Assembly (NCBI GenBank): GCA_902373545.1
Contig: CABKMZ010000022.1
Location: 1 to 28,551 of the forward strand
DNA length: 28,551 bases
Direction of reading: 5' to 3'
Origin: an uncultured Actinomyces sp.
Lineage (GTDB): Bacteria > Actinomycetota > Actinomycetes > Actinomycetales > Actinomycetaceae
A model generated the notes under the pieces. That model was not told the origin of the DNA, searched no databases, and worked only from the letters and a program-made list of their open reading frames with translations. This document shows positions 6,503 to 15,590 of this stretch, piece by piece. A program made the translations under genes and the position numbers. Each line of letters begins with the position of its first letter. Within the stretch, counting starts at the first letter, position 1.

Positions 6503-9500
6503 ATGACGAACACCGCTGTTCCCGCCCCGCCGAGCCGCAATTCCACCGCCCGTCGCTGCCCCGATGACCTGTGGGCCCTGGGGGAGCGGGCAATTGTCCG
6601 GGCCCGCCGCTGGGTCGACGAATCCGCCCACGAACCGACGCCGCAATCGGCCAAGCTGCTGTCGCGAATCCTCGCCGATCCGGACGGCCTGACCTTCACC
6701 ACCCGTTTCGTCGATGACGTCGTTCGCCCCGCGGACCTGGATGTGGCCAGTGCGGCGATGAAGCGCCTGTCGGCGGGCCGCAAGAGCTTCCTGCCCCCGG
6801 CACTCGCCGCCGCGATGGGCCTGGGCTCGACCGCTTCTCGCCTCGCGCCCCGCACGGTCACGGCCACCGCGCGCCGAGTGTTTCGTGAAATCGTCGGCGA
6901 CCTCGTCGTCGACGCGACGGATCGGGGCCTGGGTCCGGCGCTGGCTCGCCTGCGCAAGGGCGGGAACCGCCTCAACGTCAACCTTCTGGGCGAGGCCGTC
7001 CTCGGTGAGAAGGAAGCGGCCCACCGCCTGGCCGAGGTCTCGCGCCTCGTCACGCGAGAGGACGTCGACTACGTCTCCATCAAGGTCTCGGCCGTCACCG
7101 GACCGCACAACCCGTGGGGCTTCAAGGAGGTTGTCGCCCACGGCGTGAGCGCCCTGGCGCCCCTGTACCGCCTGGCACGCGACAATGGCACCTTCCTGAA
7201 CCTCGACATGGAGGACTACAAGGACCTCGACCTGACGATCGCCGTCTTCACCTCGATCCTCGACCAGCCCGACATGCGCGGCTACGAGGCCGGCATCGTC
7301 CTCCAGGCATACCTGCCCGACTCCCTCGGCGCCCTCCAGCGTCTCCAGGAATGGGCGCGCAAGCGCGTGGATGCGGGCGGCTCGCGCATCAAGGTCCGCG
7401 TCGTCAAGGGCGCGAACCTGTCCATGGAGAGGGTGGACGCCGAAATCCACGGGTGGGAGCTGACGACCTGGCCGTCCAAGCAGGACACGGACACCAACTA
7501 CAAGCGCATGCTCGAATGGGCGATGACCCCCGAGCGCACCCGCGCTATCCGGCTGGGTGTGGCCGGTCAGAACATTTTCGACATTGCCTTCGCTTACGAG
7601 CTGCGCGCCGCGCGCGGCGTGGAGGACAGCGTTGAGTTCGAGATGCTCTCTGGCATGGCCACGGGCATCCAGGAGGTCGTGCGCCGTGACGTCGGCTCCC
7701 TGCTGCTGTATGTGCCCGTCGTTAACCCGCGTGAGTTCGACGTTGCGATCTCCTACCTCGTGCGTCGCCTCGAGGAGAACGCTGCCCCCGAGAACTTCAT
7801 GTCCGGTGTCTTCGACATCGCCAAGAACGAGGACGTGTTCGCTCGTGAGCGCGACCGTTTCCTGGCGGCCCTGTCCAACGTCGACCCCGGTGCCCCCGTG
7901 CCCGCTCCCAACCGCAGGCAGGATCGCCTCGCGCAGCGTAAGGCCGGTGTCCCCGCCGAGCAGGGCAGTGTTGCCGAGCGCGCCCGGCGTCCCTTCGCCT
8001 CGGAGGCCGACTCCGATCCGGCTCTGGCGGCCAACCGCCAGTGGGCCCGCGACATCGCTGCCGCTATCCCGGCCTCGACCCTCGGGGTTGAGGCAGTGCG
8101 CGCCGGTGCGCAGGCCCTGGCCACGAACGAGGCGATCGACGCCCTCGTGAAGGCCAGCGCCGGTGCCGCCCGCGCGTGGCAGGGGCTCGCTCCCGAGGAG
8201 CGTGCCGCCGCGCTGCACCGCGTCGGCGACGTCCTGGCTGCCCGCCGGGGCGAGCTCATCGAGGTCGCCGGCTCTGAGGCCGGTAAGACCATCGATCAGG
8301 CCGACCCCGAGGTCAGCGAGGCCATCGACTTCTGTCACCACTACGCCAACGCGTCCCTGGAACTCTTCGACGAGGCCCACATGGCGGGCGCGCGTTTCGT
8401 GCCCGTGGACGTCACCGTCGTCGCCTCTCCGTGGAACTTCCCGGTCGCGATCCCGGTGGGAGGCGTCGCCGCCGCCCTGGCCGCGGGCAGTGCCGTCATC
8501 CTCAAGCCGGCCCCTCCCGCCAAGCGCTGCGCGGCGGAGCTCGTCGCGGCCTTCCACGAGGCCGGGATTCCCAAGGACCTGGTGGCGCTCGCGCCGCTCG
8601 AGGATGGGGATGTGTCGCGTTACCTCGTCACGCACGAGGCCGTGGACCGCGTCGTCCTGACCGGCTCCTACGACACGGCCCGCCTCTTCCGTTCCTGGAA
8701 GCCTGACATGCACCTGCTGGGCGAGACCAGTGGTAAGAACGCCATCATCGTCACGCCGTCGGCCGACCCCGACCTGGCCGTGCGCGACGTCGTGTACTCG
8801 GCCTTCGCCCACGCGGGACAGAAGTGTTCGGCCTCCTCCCTGCTGGTGCTCGTCGGATCAGCCGGCAAGTCGGCGCGCATCGCCCGCCAGCTCGTGGACG
8901 CGGCCGCCTCGCTGCGGGTGGGTGGCCCCGCCTCCCTCGACTCCCAGGTGGGTCCCGTCGTCGTTCCCGATGACGAGAAGGCCGTGCGCGGCCTGACGAC
9001 CCTGGGCGAGGGCGAGCACTGGGTGCTCAAGCCGCGCTACCTGGGCGACGGCCTGTGGACCCCTGGTATCCGTGCGGGTGTTGTGCCCGGCAGCGAGTTC
9101 CACCTGACCGAGTATTTCGCGCCCGTCCTCGGCGTGATGCGCGTGGATACTCTCGAGGAAGCCATCGAGGTAGTCAACGAGGTCGACTACGGCCTGACCT
9201 CCGGCCTGCACACGCTCGACACCGAGGAGCTGGCGCTGTGGCTCGAGGGTATCGAGGCCGGTAACCTCTACGTCAACCGCGGCATCACCGGTGCTATCGT
9301 GCGCCGCCAGCCCTTCGGCGGCTGGAAGCGCTCGGCGATCGGCTCGACCACGAAGGCCGGAGGCCCCTCCTACCTGCTGGGCCTCGGCGAGGTGCAAGCG
9401 GCCCCCGAGGGCGCGGCAGCACCCGAGGCCGCCCACAGCACGCCGACCCTCGCCCCGCGCGTGCGCGCTCTGTGCGACGCGGTGCGCGATCAGCTGAGCG

Positions 9501-10069
9501 CCGCCGAGCTGGCCGAGCTCCGCCGTGCCGTCGCGGCGGACGCCAGCGCCTGGGAGAGTGACTACGGAGCAAACCGCGACGTCACCGGCATGGCGTGCGA
9601 GCGCAACATTCTGCGCTACCGCGCCACTCCGGTCCTCCTGCGCGCCGGGGACGGAACCGCTCTGGCGGACGTCGCCCGCGTGCTGGCGGCAGGCCTCCTC
9701 GCGGGTGGCCCCATCGGCGTCTCCGTCGCGCAGGAGCTTCCCGCGCCGCTGATGTCGGTCCTGCTCGCGGCGGGCGTTGAGGTCAGCGTCGAGGATGCGC
9801 GCGCCTGGGAGTCTCGCCTGGCGACCGTGTCGAACTCGGGTGGCTTGGGGATGCGCGTGCGTATCCTCGGCCCGCGCGAGGAAGCGTCGGCGCAGCGTTG
9901 GGACCGTGCGACCCGCGCGAGCTGGGGTAGCCCCGACGTCGCCCTGTACACGGGCGCCGTGACGGCGTGCCCGCACTCGGAGCTGCTGCCCTTCCTGCGT
10001 GAGCAGGCGGTCTCGATCACGAACCACAGGTTCGGCACCCCGCTCGACCTGGCTGCTCAGCTCCTCTAA
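6503..10069 (+). CDS. putA: Bifunctional proline dehydrogenase / L-glutamate gamma-semialdehyde dehydrogenase
   Basis: 1188 residues. It oxidises proline with FAD to pyrroline-5-carboxylate and then with NAD to glutamate, feeding electrons to the quinone pool. The proline dehydrogenase barrel spans about residues 90-440, with the typical RVVKGANLSME and WPSKQDTDTNYKRML motifs near residues 300-335. The aldehyde dehydrogenase domain spans about 540-980, with the general-base Glu741 in LGETSGKN and catalytic Cys775 in AGQKCSAS. A C-terminal tail of about 200 residues ends with PHSELLPFLREQAVSITNHRFGTPLD, a closing motif of long PutA proteins. There is no N-terminal ribbon-helix-helix DNA-binding domain, so it should not be autoregulatory as in E. 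coli. I chose ATG 6503 because GGAGG lies 8 nt upstream; TTG 6446 lacks a site and adds a basic stretch unlike the family. Confidence 0.96.
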   Translation: MTNTAVPAPPSRNSTARRCPDDLWALGERAIVRARRWVDESAHEPTPQSAKLLSRILADPDGLTFTTRFVDDVVRPADLDVASAAMKRLSAGRKSFLPPALAAAMGLGSTASRLAPRTVTATARRVFREIVGDLVVDATDRGLGPALARLRKGGNRLNVNLLGEAVLGEKEAAHRLAEVSRLVTREDVDYVSIKVSAVTGPHNPWGFKEVVAHGVSALAPLYRLARDNGTFLNLDMEDYKDLDLTIAVFTSILDQPDMRGYEAGIVLQAYLPDSLGALQRLQEWARKRVDAGGSRIKVRVVKGANLSMERVDAEIHGWELTTWPSKQDTDTNYKRMLEWAMTPERTRAIRLGVAGQNIFDIAFAYELRAARGVEDSVEFEMLSGMATGIQEVVRRDVGSLLLYVPVVNPREFDVAISYLVRRLEENAAPENFMSGVFDIAKNEDVFARERDRFLAALSNVDPGAPVPAPNRRQDRLAQRKAGVPAEQGSVAERARRPFASEADSDPALAANRQWARDIAAAIPASTLGVEAVRAGAQALATNEAIDALVKASAGAARAWQGLAPEERAAALHRVGDVLAARRGELIEVAGSEAGKTIDQADPEVSEAIDFCHHYANASLELFDEAHMAGARFVPVDVTVVASPWNFPVAIPVGGVAAALAAGSAVILKPAPPAKRCAAELVAAFHEAGIPKDLVALAPLEDGDVSRYLVTHEAVDRVVLTGSYDTARLFRSWKPDMHLLGETSGKNAIIVTPSADPDLAVRDVVYSAFAHAGQKCSASSLLVLVGSAGKSARIARQLVDAAASLRVGGPASLDSQVGPVVVPDDEKAVRGLTTLGEGEHWVLKPRYLGDGLWTPGIRAGVVPGSEFHLTEYFAPVLGVMRVDTLEEAIEVVNEVDYGLTSGLHTLDTEELALWLEGIEAGNLYVNRGITGAIVRRQPFGGWKRSAIGSTTKAGGPSYLLGLGEVQAAPEGAAAPEAAHSTPTLAPRVRALCDAVRDQLSAAELAELRRAVAADASAWESDYGANRDVTGMACERNILRYRATPVLLRAGDGTALADVARVLAAGLLAGGPIGVSVAQELPAPLMSVLLAAGVEVSVEDARAWESRLATVSNSGGLGMRVRILGPREEASAQRWDRATRASWGSPDVALYTGAVTACPHSELLPFLREQAVSITNHRFGTPLDLAAQLL

Positions 10070-10077
10070 TCGGTGTG

Positions 10078-10123
10078 TGCCCCGCGGCGCCGATCCGTTC
10101 CACGGGTCGGATGTCGCGGGGCA
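10078..10123 (+). terminator. Two-tier hairpin after putA
   Basis: A perfect 9-bp outer stem (10078-10086 with 10115-10123) encloses an 8-bp inner stem with one G-T pair (10090-10097 with 10103-10110). It begins 8 nt after the putA stop and lacks a U-run. Confidence 0.5.
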
Positions 10124-10234
10124 TCGCCATACCCGGAGGATCGCACCTGTCCCGGACACGCGTGGTGCCGTGGGCTTACCAGCCGCACAACGCGCATTGA
10201 TCCGCGCGCACGCACCATGATGTGGGTATAACAA

Positions 10235-10264
10235 ACGCCCGCGACAGCTGTCGCGGGCGTTTTT
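10235..10264. terminator. Bidirectional intrinsic terminator between putA and rpmB
   Basis: A perfect 13-bp inverted repeat (10235-10247 with 10248-10260, ACGCCCGCGACAG on the left) is followed by TTTTT on the plus strand and, read leftwards, by TTTGTT on the minus strand. It can stop rpmB transcripts coming from the right and read-through from putA. This is the best intrinsic terminator in the window. Confidence 0.85.
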
Positions 10265-10295
10265 CCTATGCCCGGTGGGGCATCGGCAGGGTCCG

Positions 10296-10487
10296 TCAGA
10301 TCGCGCGAGCAACCTTGTCGGACTTCAGGCACTTGGTGCACACGTTCAGGCGCTTGGGCGTCCCGTTGACCAGGGCGCGAACGCGCTGGATATTCGGATT
10401 CCACCGGCGGTTGGTGCGAACGTGCGAGTGCGACACGCTCTTGCCGAAGCCGGGTCCCTTACCGCACACGTCACAAACGGCAGCCAC
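10296..10487 (-). CDS. rpmB: 50S ribosomal protein L28
   Basis: 63 residues, the usual length for L28. It opens [20 protein letters not shown] and continues with [14 protein letters not shown], typical of the family. Two Cys-x-x-Cys pairs (Cys5/Cys8 and Cys50/Cys53) mark the zinc-binding form; some actinobacteria carry a second, cysteine-free L28 that is used in zinc shortage and controlled by Zur, and this is not that copy. It is transcribed leftwards, divergent from the DAK2-recG cluster, and ends just before a strong bidirectional terminator. GAGGAG sits 6 nt before the ATG. Confidence 0.97.
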   Translation of the reverse strand: MAAVCDVCGKGPGFGKSVSHSHVRTNRRWNPNIQRVRALVNGTPKRLNVCTKCLKSDKVARAI

Positions 10488-10526
10488 GATGTTCTCCTCG
10501 GTATGTCTTCCAGTTCAGTCTTTGGC

Positions 10527-10610
10527 TCCCCACGGTCGCGGGGAAACGCATCCTTCGGTGCTTGAACCGAAGGCAACCATGACAGAATAGCGGATGATGC
10601 GCGCTTTCAA
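10527..10610 (-). promoter_or_regulatory. rpmB promoter and leader stem-loops
   Basis: Reading on the minus strand, TTGAAA (10610-10605) or the overlapping TTGTTG (10613-10608) is followed by TATTCT (10589-10584), with 15 or 18 bp between. The predicted leader of about 90 nt folds into an 8-bp hairpin (10552-10559 with 10566-10573, perfect) and a smaller 5-bp one (10527-10531 with 10540-10544). Such structures could serve autogenous control of a ribosomal protein gene, which is inference. Confidence 0.4.
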
Positions 10611-10690
10611 CAAGTCGCACGCGGTTTTGCTCGTGTCAGGTCGCACACAGCGGGCGGCGTGGGGACAATGGAGGGCTGGAAAGGGGAGTC

Positions 10691-12304
10691 ATGGAACTGA
10701 ACGCATCGGTGATTATTGCGGCGTGTCGCGCCGGGGCTGAGGAGGCCGCCAGGCTCGCACCCTTCCTTGACGACCTAGACGGCTGGGATGGCGCGGACTG
10801 CGACACGGGGACGAACGCGGCGGCGACGATGGCCGCGCTGGCCGCCGCCATGGATTCACTGGAGCCGCGCGCGCACCTGCGCGTGGCCCTTGAGGCGGGG
10901 GTTGAGACGCTGATTCGCCGGGGCGTTGGGCACAGCGGGGTCGCGTTGGCTGCCCTCTTCGAGGCCTGGGCCGGGGCCCTGGGGGAGGACCGCGAGGTGA
11001 CACCGGTAGCCCTGCGCCGCATGCTCGCCTCGTCGTTGGTTCCGACGTCTTCCTACATTGGGTGGTCGGATGCCCTGGCGGAGATGCTGGGCGGCGCCGT
11101 GCGCGAGCTTGCGGAGCTGGGGCCCACGCTGCCCGATGTGGAGGACGTCTTCTCCCGCTTTTCTACTCAGGCTCAGATTGGCCTGGTGGATGCGACGAAC
11201 GAGTCGACGGGGCGCATCGACCCGGGCGGTGCCTTCATTGCCCTGGTCCTGGCCTGCATTGACGCGTCGATGCGCGCAGACGCGGGCATTTTGCAGTCGT
11301 TCACGGCGATGCTGGCGGACCTGGCGCGCCGTCAGTCGCGCGCACCGGAGCCTGCCTCGCCTCCGCCGGGACGCGATTTCACGGTGGACATTATCCTCGA
11401 GGGGACTCAGGAGGACCTGCGTGCGTTGCTGGGGCGCCTGTCCGGCTTGGGTGCGCGTCTGTCCTACGTGGGGCGCGTCGACCTGTTCGGCATGGGGGAG
11501 TGGCGCCTGCATGTGGACACCTCCGCGCCGCTGGCGGCCCATCCGACGTCGGGGCAGGTCGTGCGTTTCCAGGTCAGCGACGCGCGCCCGGATGCGCAGA
11601 TCGGCATTGACGAGCTGGCCGACGAGGGGCTGACGCACCGCGGGGTTCGCCTGCTCCAGCGCCGTCCCATGCGCCGAGTCGAGCGAGCCCGCGTCATTGC
11701 CTGTACGCGCGCCCCCGGCCTCGTGGAGGACCTGGCACGCGCTGGCGCGGTCGTCTTCCTGGAGCCCAGCGCGGTCGACGCGGCCGGCATCGTCTCTGCG
11801 GCCGCCTCGCGTACGGGCGTCACCCTCGTGGCCCCCTGCGACGAGGCCAGCGCCGCCCTGGTGGGAACGGTGGCCTCGGTCCTGCCCTCGCCGACGCCGG
11901 GCGTGCCCGCGATTTTGCGCGCGGATAGCCGCGATGACCTGGACGTGCTGGCGGTGGCGCGCGCCTGCGCGCCCCTCTTCGTGCCCCAGCCCGGGGGAGT
12001 GGAGGCGGCCCCGACGCTGGCCCGCATGCTGCGAGACGGCGCCCACGAGGCCCTGACGTCGAGCGCGAGCGCGCCACTGCCTCGTGACGGGGACCCCGAG
12101 GGAATCGCCGAGGCCATGGCTGAGGCCGCGCGAGGCGGTGAACGGGTCTGGCGCCTGCTGATCTCGCGTGAGGACGACGGCCCGTACACGGTGGCGACCG
12201 TGCGCCAGCTGCTGTCCACGCGCGACGCGTCCTCCTCGATCGACTTGGAAACGTGGGACGGCGGGCAGTCGGGCCCGAGCCTGGTGGCGGGGTGCACCCC
12301 GTGA
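10691..12304 (+). CDS. DAK2-domain protein (FakA/YloV-like kinase)
   Basis: 537 residues. The N-terminal 200 residues are a DAK2 (dihydroxyacetone kinase L-type) domain. The phosphate/Mg motif reads ADCDTGTN at residues 35-42, where most family members have PDGDTGTN, and the second motif reads GHSG in place of GNSG. The rest matches the usual length of FakA/YloV, which in Firmicutes phosphorylates fatty acids held by FakB. The position just upstream of recG and beside rpmB is the conserved location of this gene. A role in fatty-acid phosphorylation here is by family only; the altered motif leaves catalysis uncertain. The ATG has GGGGAG 4 nt upstream. The stop overlaps the recG GTG start, so the two genes are translationally coupled. 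Confidence 0.85.
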   Translation: MELNASVIIAACRAGAEEAARLAPFLDDLDGWDGADCDTGTNAAATMAALAAAMDSLEPRAHLRVALEAGVETLIRRGVGHSGVALAALFEAWAGALGEDREVTPVALRRMLASSLVPTSSYIGWSDALAEMLGGAVRELAELGPTLPDVEDVFSRFSTQAQIGLVDATNESTGRIDPGGAFIALVLACIDASMRADAGILQSFTAMLADLARRQSRAPEPASPPPGRDFTVDIILEGTQEDLRALLGRLSGLGARLSYVGRVDLFGMGEWRLHVDTSAPLAAHPTSGQVVRFQVSDARPDAQIGIDELADEGLTHRGVRLLQRRPMRRVERARVIACTRAPGLVEDLARAGAVVFLEPSAVDAAGIVSAAASRTGVTLVAPCDEASAALVGTVASVLPSPTPGVPAILRADSRDDLDVLAVARACAPLFVPQPGGVEAAPTLARMLRDGAHEALTSSASAPLPRDGDPEGIAEAMAEAARGGERVWRLLISREDDGPYTVATVRQLLSTRDASSSIDLETWDGGQSGPSLVAGCTP

Positions 12305-14436
12305 GCGCGCTCGATATCCCCCTGGCCCTGCGCCTGCCCAAGAAGACCGCCAAAGCGCTGGAGGGCGCGGGCATCGCCACGGTCGGTGACCTGCTGATGG
12401 TCGCCCCGCGCCGCTACTACCACTGGGGTAGGCTCACGCCCCTGTCCTCCCTGCGTGAGGGCGAGGACGTGACGATCCTGGCCGAGGTGGTCGCCGCGCA
12501 CCTGATCGCTAACCGAAGCGGTGCGGGCGTGCGCCTCGAGGTCACCCTCACCGACGGCGTGCAGTACCTGTCGGCGACTTTTTTCGGGAAAAACCAGTTC
12601 AAGCTGATCCCCATTGAGCGCATCTTGTCCCCGGGGCAGTCCTTCCTCTTCGCCGGAAAGGTCGGGGCGTACCGCGGCAAACTCCAGCTCACCCACCCCT
12701 CCTTCGAGGGCGTGGACGGTGAGGACATCGAGCGGATCGCGTCCCGGCCCATCCCGATCTACCCCGCGACCGGGAAGCTGACCTCCTGGGCGATCGCGCG
12801 AGCCGTCGGCATGGTCCTCGATCACCTCGACGACGCGGACGTGCCCGAGCCGCTGCCCGCACCCGTCTGCGAGCGCCAGCGTGTTGACTCTTACGCGCGC
12901 TGCCTGCGGGCGCTGCATCAGCCCGAGTCGGATGAGGACTATCAGCGGGCGCTCCGGGATTTGGCGTTCGCGGAGGCCTTCGTGTTGCAGGTGGGGCTTG
13001 CGGCTCGGCGTCGCGGTGCGCGGTCGATCCCGGCTCTGGCCTCGCCGGCTGAGGCGTCGTTGGTGGCGCGTGTGCGCGCGAGCTTGCCGTTTGAGCTGAC
13101 GGAGTCTCAGAACGAGGCCGTGGCTCAGATCGGCGCGGACCTGGCGGGAGAGGTGCCGATGCGGCGCCTCCTGCAGGGTGACGTGGGTTCGGGCAAGACG
13201 GTGGTGGCCCTGATCGCGTTTATGCAGGTGGTGGCTGCCGGGCACCAGGGGGCTCTCGTTGCCCCCACAGAGGTGTTGGCCGAGCAGCATGTCGCTTCCC
13301 TGCGGGCGCTGCTCGCCCCTCTTGGCGATGAGGCTCCCGATGTGCGCCTGCTGACGGGTTCGACGACGGCTGCCGCGCGCCGAGAGATTGCGGCGGCCAT
13401 GGCCTCGAGCGAGCCCCTGATTGTCGTGGGCACGCACGCCCTGTTCCAAGACAGCGTGCGTTTTTCCGACCTGGCCCTGGTGGTCGTGGACGAGCAGCAC
13501 CGTTTCGGTGTCGAACAGCGAGCCGCTCTGCGTGGGTCGCGCGATGACGGGCTCGGCGTTCACGAGCTGGTCATGACGGCCACGCCGATCCCGCGCACGA
13601 TCGCGATGACCGTTTTTGGGGATCTTGACGACACTCGCATGGTCGGCATGCCGTCGGGGCGCACGCCCGTGGCGACCTACTTGGCTGACGCGGCCAACGC
13701 CGCCTGGGTGGAGCGTACGTGGGCGCGCGCTGGCGAAGAGATCGCGCAGGGCAGGCGCGTCTACGTCGTGTGCCCCCGCATCGACGCGTCCGACGACGTT
13801 GGAGATGAGGAGGAGGGGGCCCGGCCGCTCGCGTCAGTCGCCGAGGTCGCCGCGTACCTGCGCGCTCACCCGGCCCTGGAAGGGGTCGCCATCCATGAGC
13901 TGACCAGCCGCACGCCCGCGGCTCTCAAGGCGCAGATCATGGAAGATTTTTCGACTGGGCGCGCCCCGCTCCTGGTGGCCACGATCGTCATTGAGGTCGG
14001 CGTGGATGTCTCCGATGCGACCCTCATGGTGATCCTTGATGCTCAGCATTTCGGGCTCGCCCAGCTCCACCAGCTGCGCGGGCGTGTGGGTCGTTCCTCC
14101 CTGCCCTCCCTGTGCATCGCCATGCACCGCCACGAGCTGACGGAGTCGGGCAGCGCACGCCTCGCGGCCTTCGCCGGCACGACTGACGGATTCGAGTTGG
14201 CCGAGGCCGACCTGCGCCTGCGCAAGGAGGGTGACGTTCTCGGGGCCGATCAGTCTGGCACGGCCACGCACTTGCGTTTCCTGTCGGTGCGCCGCGACGA
14301 GGCGCTCATTCGCGCCGCTAAGGCCGAGGCCGAGGATCTGGTCGCGCAGGACCCGACCCTGCGGGGCCACCCCGACCTGGAGCGTGCCCTGCGGGCGGCC
14401 TGGGACGGACAGCTCGAATGGATGCAGCGTTCCTAG
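12301..14436 (+). CDS. recG: ATP-dependent DNA helicase RecG
   Basis: 711 residues (E. coli has 693). RecG remodels stalled replication forks and Holliday junctions. The N-terminal wedge/OB region spans about residues 1-230. The helicase core has Walker A GDVGSGKT (about 293-300), APTEVLAEQH, the DExH box DEQH at 397-400, MTATPIPRT (motif III), VIEVGVDV (motif V) and QLRGRVGRS (motif VI). The GTG at 12301 is chosen: it overlaps the DAK2 stop (GTGA) and gives MSALDIPLALRLPKK, aligned with the family start, whereas an upstream ATG at 12253 adds 16 unlikely residues. It belongs to a cluster with rsmD and coaD. Confidence 0.97.
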   Translation: MSALDIPLALRLPKKTAKALEGAGIATVGDLLMVAPRRYYHWGRLTPLSSLREGEDVTILAEVVAAHLIANRSGAGVRLEVTLTDGVQYLSATFFGKNQFKLIPIERILSPGQSFLFAGKVGAYRGKLQLTHPSFEGVDGEDIERIASRPIPIYPATGKLTSWAIARAVGMVLDHLDDADVPEPLPAPVCERQRVDSYARCLRALHQPESDEDYQRALRDLAFAEAFVLQVGLAARRRGARSIPALASPAEASLVARVRASLPFELTESQNEAVAQIGADLAGEVPMRRLLQGDVGSGKTVVALIAFMQVVAAGHQGALVAPTEVLAEQHVASLRALLAPLGDEAPDVRLLTGSTTAAARREIAAAMASSEPLIVVGTHALFQDSVRFSDLALVVVDEQHRFGVEQRAALRGSRDDGLGVHELVMTATPIPRTIAMTVFGDLDDTRMVGMPSGRTPVATYLADAANAAWVERTWARAGEEIAQGRRVYVVCPRIDASDDVGDEEEGARPLASVAEVAAYLRAHPALEGVAIHELTSRTPAALKAQIMEDFSTGRAPLLVATIVIEVGVDVSDATLMVILDAQHFGLAQLHQLRGRVGRSSLPSLCIAMHRHELTESGSARLAAFAGTTDGFELAEADLRLRKEGDVLGADQSGTATHLRFLSVRRDEALIRAAKAEAEDLVAQDPTLRGHPDLERALRAAWDGQLEWMQRS

Positions 14437-14457
14437 CTCGCCCGGTAGGGTAGTGGC

Positions 14458-15093
14458 ATGACCAGAATCGTCGCAGGTAGCGCCAAAGGCCGGACCCTCG
14501 CCGTGCCCAAGTCCGGCACTCGTCCCACCTCCGAGCGTGTCCGGGAGGCGCTGTTTTCTCGCCTCGACCACATGAACGTTCTGGAGGAGGCTACCGTCCT
14601 GGACCTGTATGCCGGGACGGGCGCCCTCGGCCTTGAGGCCCTGTCCCGGGGTGCCTCGAGTGCCACGCTCGTCGAGAAGGCCTCCGGGGCCGCGCGGGTG
14701 GCCACCGCCAACGTGCGCAGCACCGGACTGAGCGCCCGCGTCGTGACCGCCGACTCCCGCGCCTACCTGGGTGGGCGCAGCGCCGAGCCGTTGAGCGGCG
14801 AGGTGGACCTGGTCTTCATCGATCCTCCCTACGACATCGCCGAGGAGGAGATGACCGCGGTCTTAGAAGGCCTCGCCCCGTGGATCGGGCCCGACGCCCT
14901 CGTCGTCGTCGAGCGCTCCACGCGCGCGCCCGCCCCGACCTGGCCGGCCTTCCTGGTCCTGGAAGACACGCGCGCCTGGGGGGAAACCGTCGCCTACTTC
15001 GCCGGCCCGCCCCTGCCTGAGGAAGACGCCGAGGAGCCCGCGCAAGCACCCGAGGAAGCCACGGCCTCGTCGCTGGAGGAGGGACCGCGGTGA
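14458..15093 (+). CDS. rsmD: 16S rRNA (guanine(966)-N(2))-methyltransferase
   Basis: 211 residues. It methylates G966 of 16S rRNA in the 30S subunit using S-adenosylmethionine. The start MTRIVAGSAKGRTLAVP is typical. SAM-binding motif I is LDLYAGTGALGLEAL (48-62) and the catalytic motif DPPY is at 122-125. The last 35 residues or so are an acidic, alanine-rich tail (EEDAEEPAQAPEEA) absent from most homologs and probably disordered. The stop codon overlaps the coaD GTG start, so the pair is coupled, as is common in actinobacteria. The ribosome site is weak (GGTAGGG). Confidence 0.95.
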   Translation: MTRIVAGSAKGRTLAVPKSGTRPTSERVREALFSRLDHMNVLEEATVLDLYAGTGALGLEALSRGASSATLVEKASGAARVATANVRSTGLSARVVTADSRAYLGGRSAEPLSGEVDLVFIDPPYDIAEEEMTAVLEGLAPWIGPDALVVVERSTRAPAPTWPAFLVLEDTRAWGETVAYFAGPPLPEEDAEEPAQAPEEATASSLEEGPR

Positions 15094-15560
15094 TCGCCCT
15101 CTTCCCCGGGTCTTTTGACCCCTTCACGAACGGACACCTAGACGTCGCCGAGCGGGCGGCCGCGGTTGCTGATCGCCTCATCATCGGCGTGGGCATCAAC
15201 CCCGCCAAGCGCGGGCTTATCGCGCCGGCAGACCGCCTCGACCTCATTCGTGAGGCAACCGCCCACCTGACCGGCGTCGAGGTCACCGCCCTGAGCGGCG
15301 CCACGATGGACGAGGCCGCCCGACTGGGCGCGACCCTCATCGTCAAGGGGGTCCGCGGCGCGCAGGACACGGACTTCGAGGCCCCGCAGGCCGCGCTCAA
15401 CCTGGAGGTGGGGGGAGTAGACACGTGGTGGATCCCGACGCGACCGGGGCTCGGCCACGTCTCATCAAGCGCCGTGCGCGAACTTCTCAGCCTCAAAAAA
15501 GATGTTTCACGGTATGTCCCACCAGCGATTGTGCGTTATTTGAACGACAATAGAAGCTGA
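15090..15560 (+). CDS. coaD: Phosphopantetheine adenylyltransferase
   Basis: 156 residues, usual length. It joins 4'-phosphopantetheine and ATP to give dephospho-CoA, the penultimate step of CoA synthesis. The nucleotidyltransferase signature GSFDPFTNGH is at residues 7-16, and the C-terminal ISSS-type motif reads HVSSSAVREL. Where E. coli has RGLR, this protein has KGVR (Lys86 to Arg89), followed by GAQDTDFEAPQAALN in place of the usual ADFEYE-like stretch; this may be a lineage variant. The GTG start overlaps the rsmD stop and GGAGG lies upstream. Four bases after the coaD stop an unused ATG appears; the SepIVA-like gene starts at 15591. Confidence 0.95.
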   Translation: MIALFPGSFDPFTNGHLDVAERAAAVADRLIIGVGINPAKRGLIAPADRLDLIREATAHLTGVEVTALSGATMDEAARLGATLIVKGVRGAQDTDFEAPQAALNLEVGGVDTWWIPTRPGLGHVSSSAVRELLSLKKDVSRYVPPAIVRYLNDNRS

Positions 15561-15590
15561 ATCATGCCCGGTGGAAAGCAGGAGGGACTC

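Noticed and set aside
6497..8812. 771-codon open frame antisense to putA
   Set aside because: A codon-bias shadow in GC-rich DNA: low-complexity His/Gly/Arg/Val protein with no domain, opposite a clear PutA.
10070..10295. Small open frames in the putA-rpmB gap
   Set aside because: They overlap two stable hairpins and lack ribosome sites and any recognisable sequence.
11464..13563. 699-codon open frame antisense to the DAK2 and recG genes
   Set aside because: Opposite two well-supported genes; its translation has no recognisable domain.
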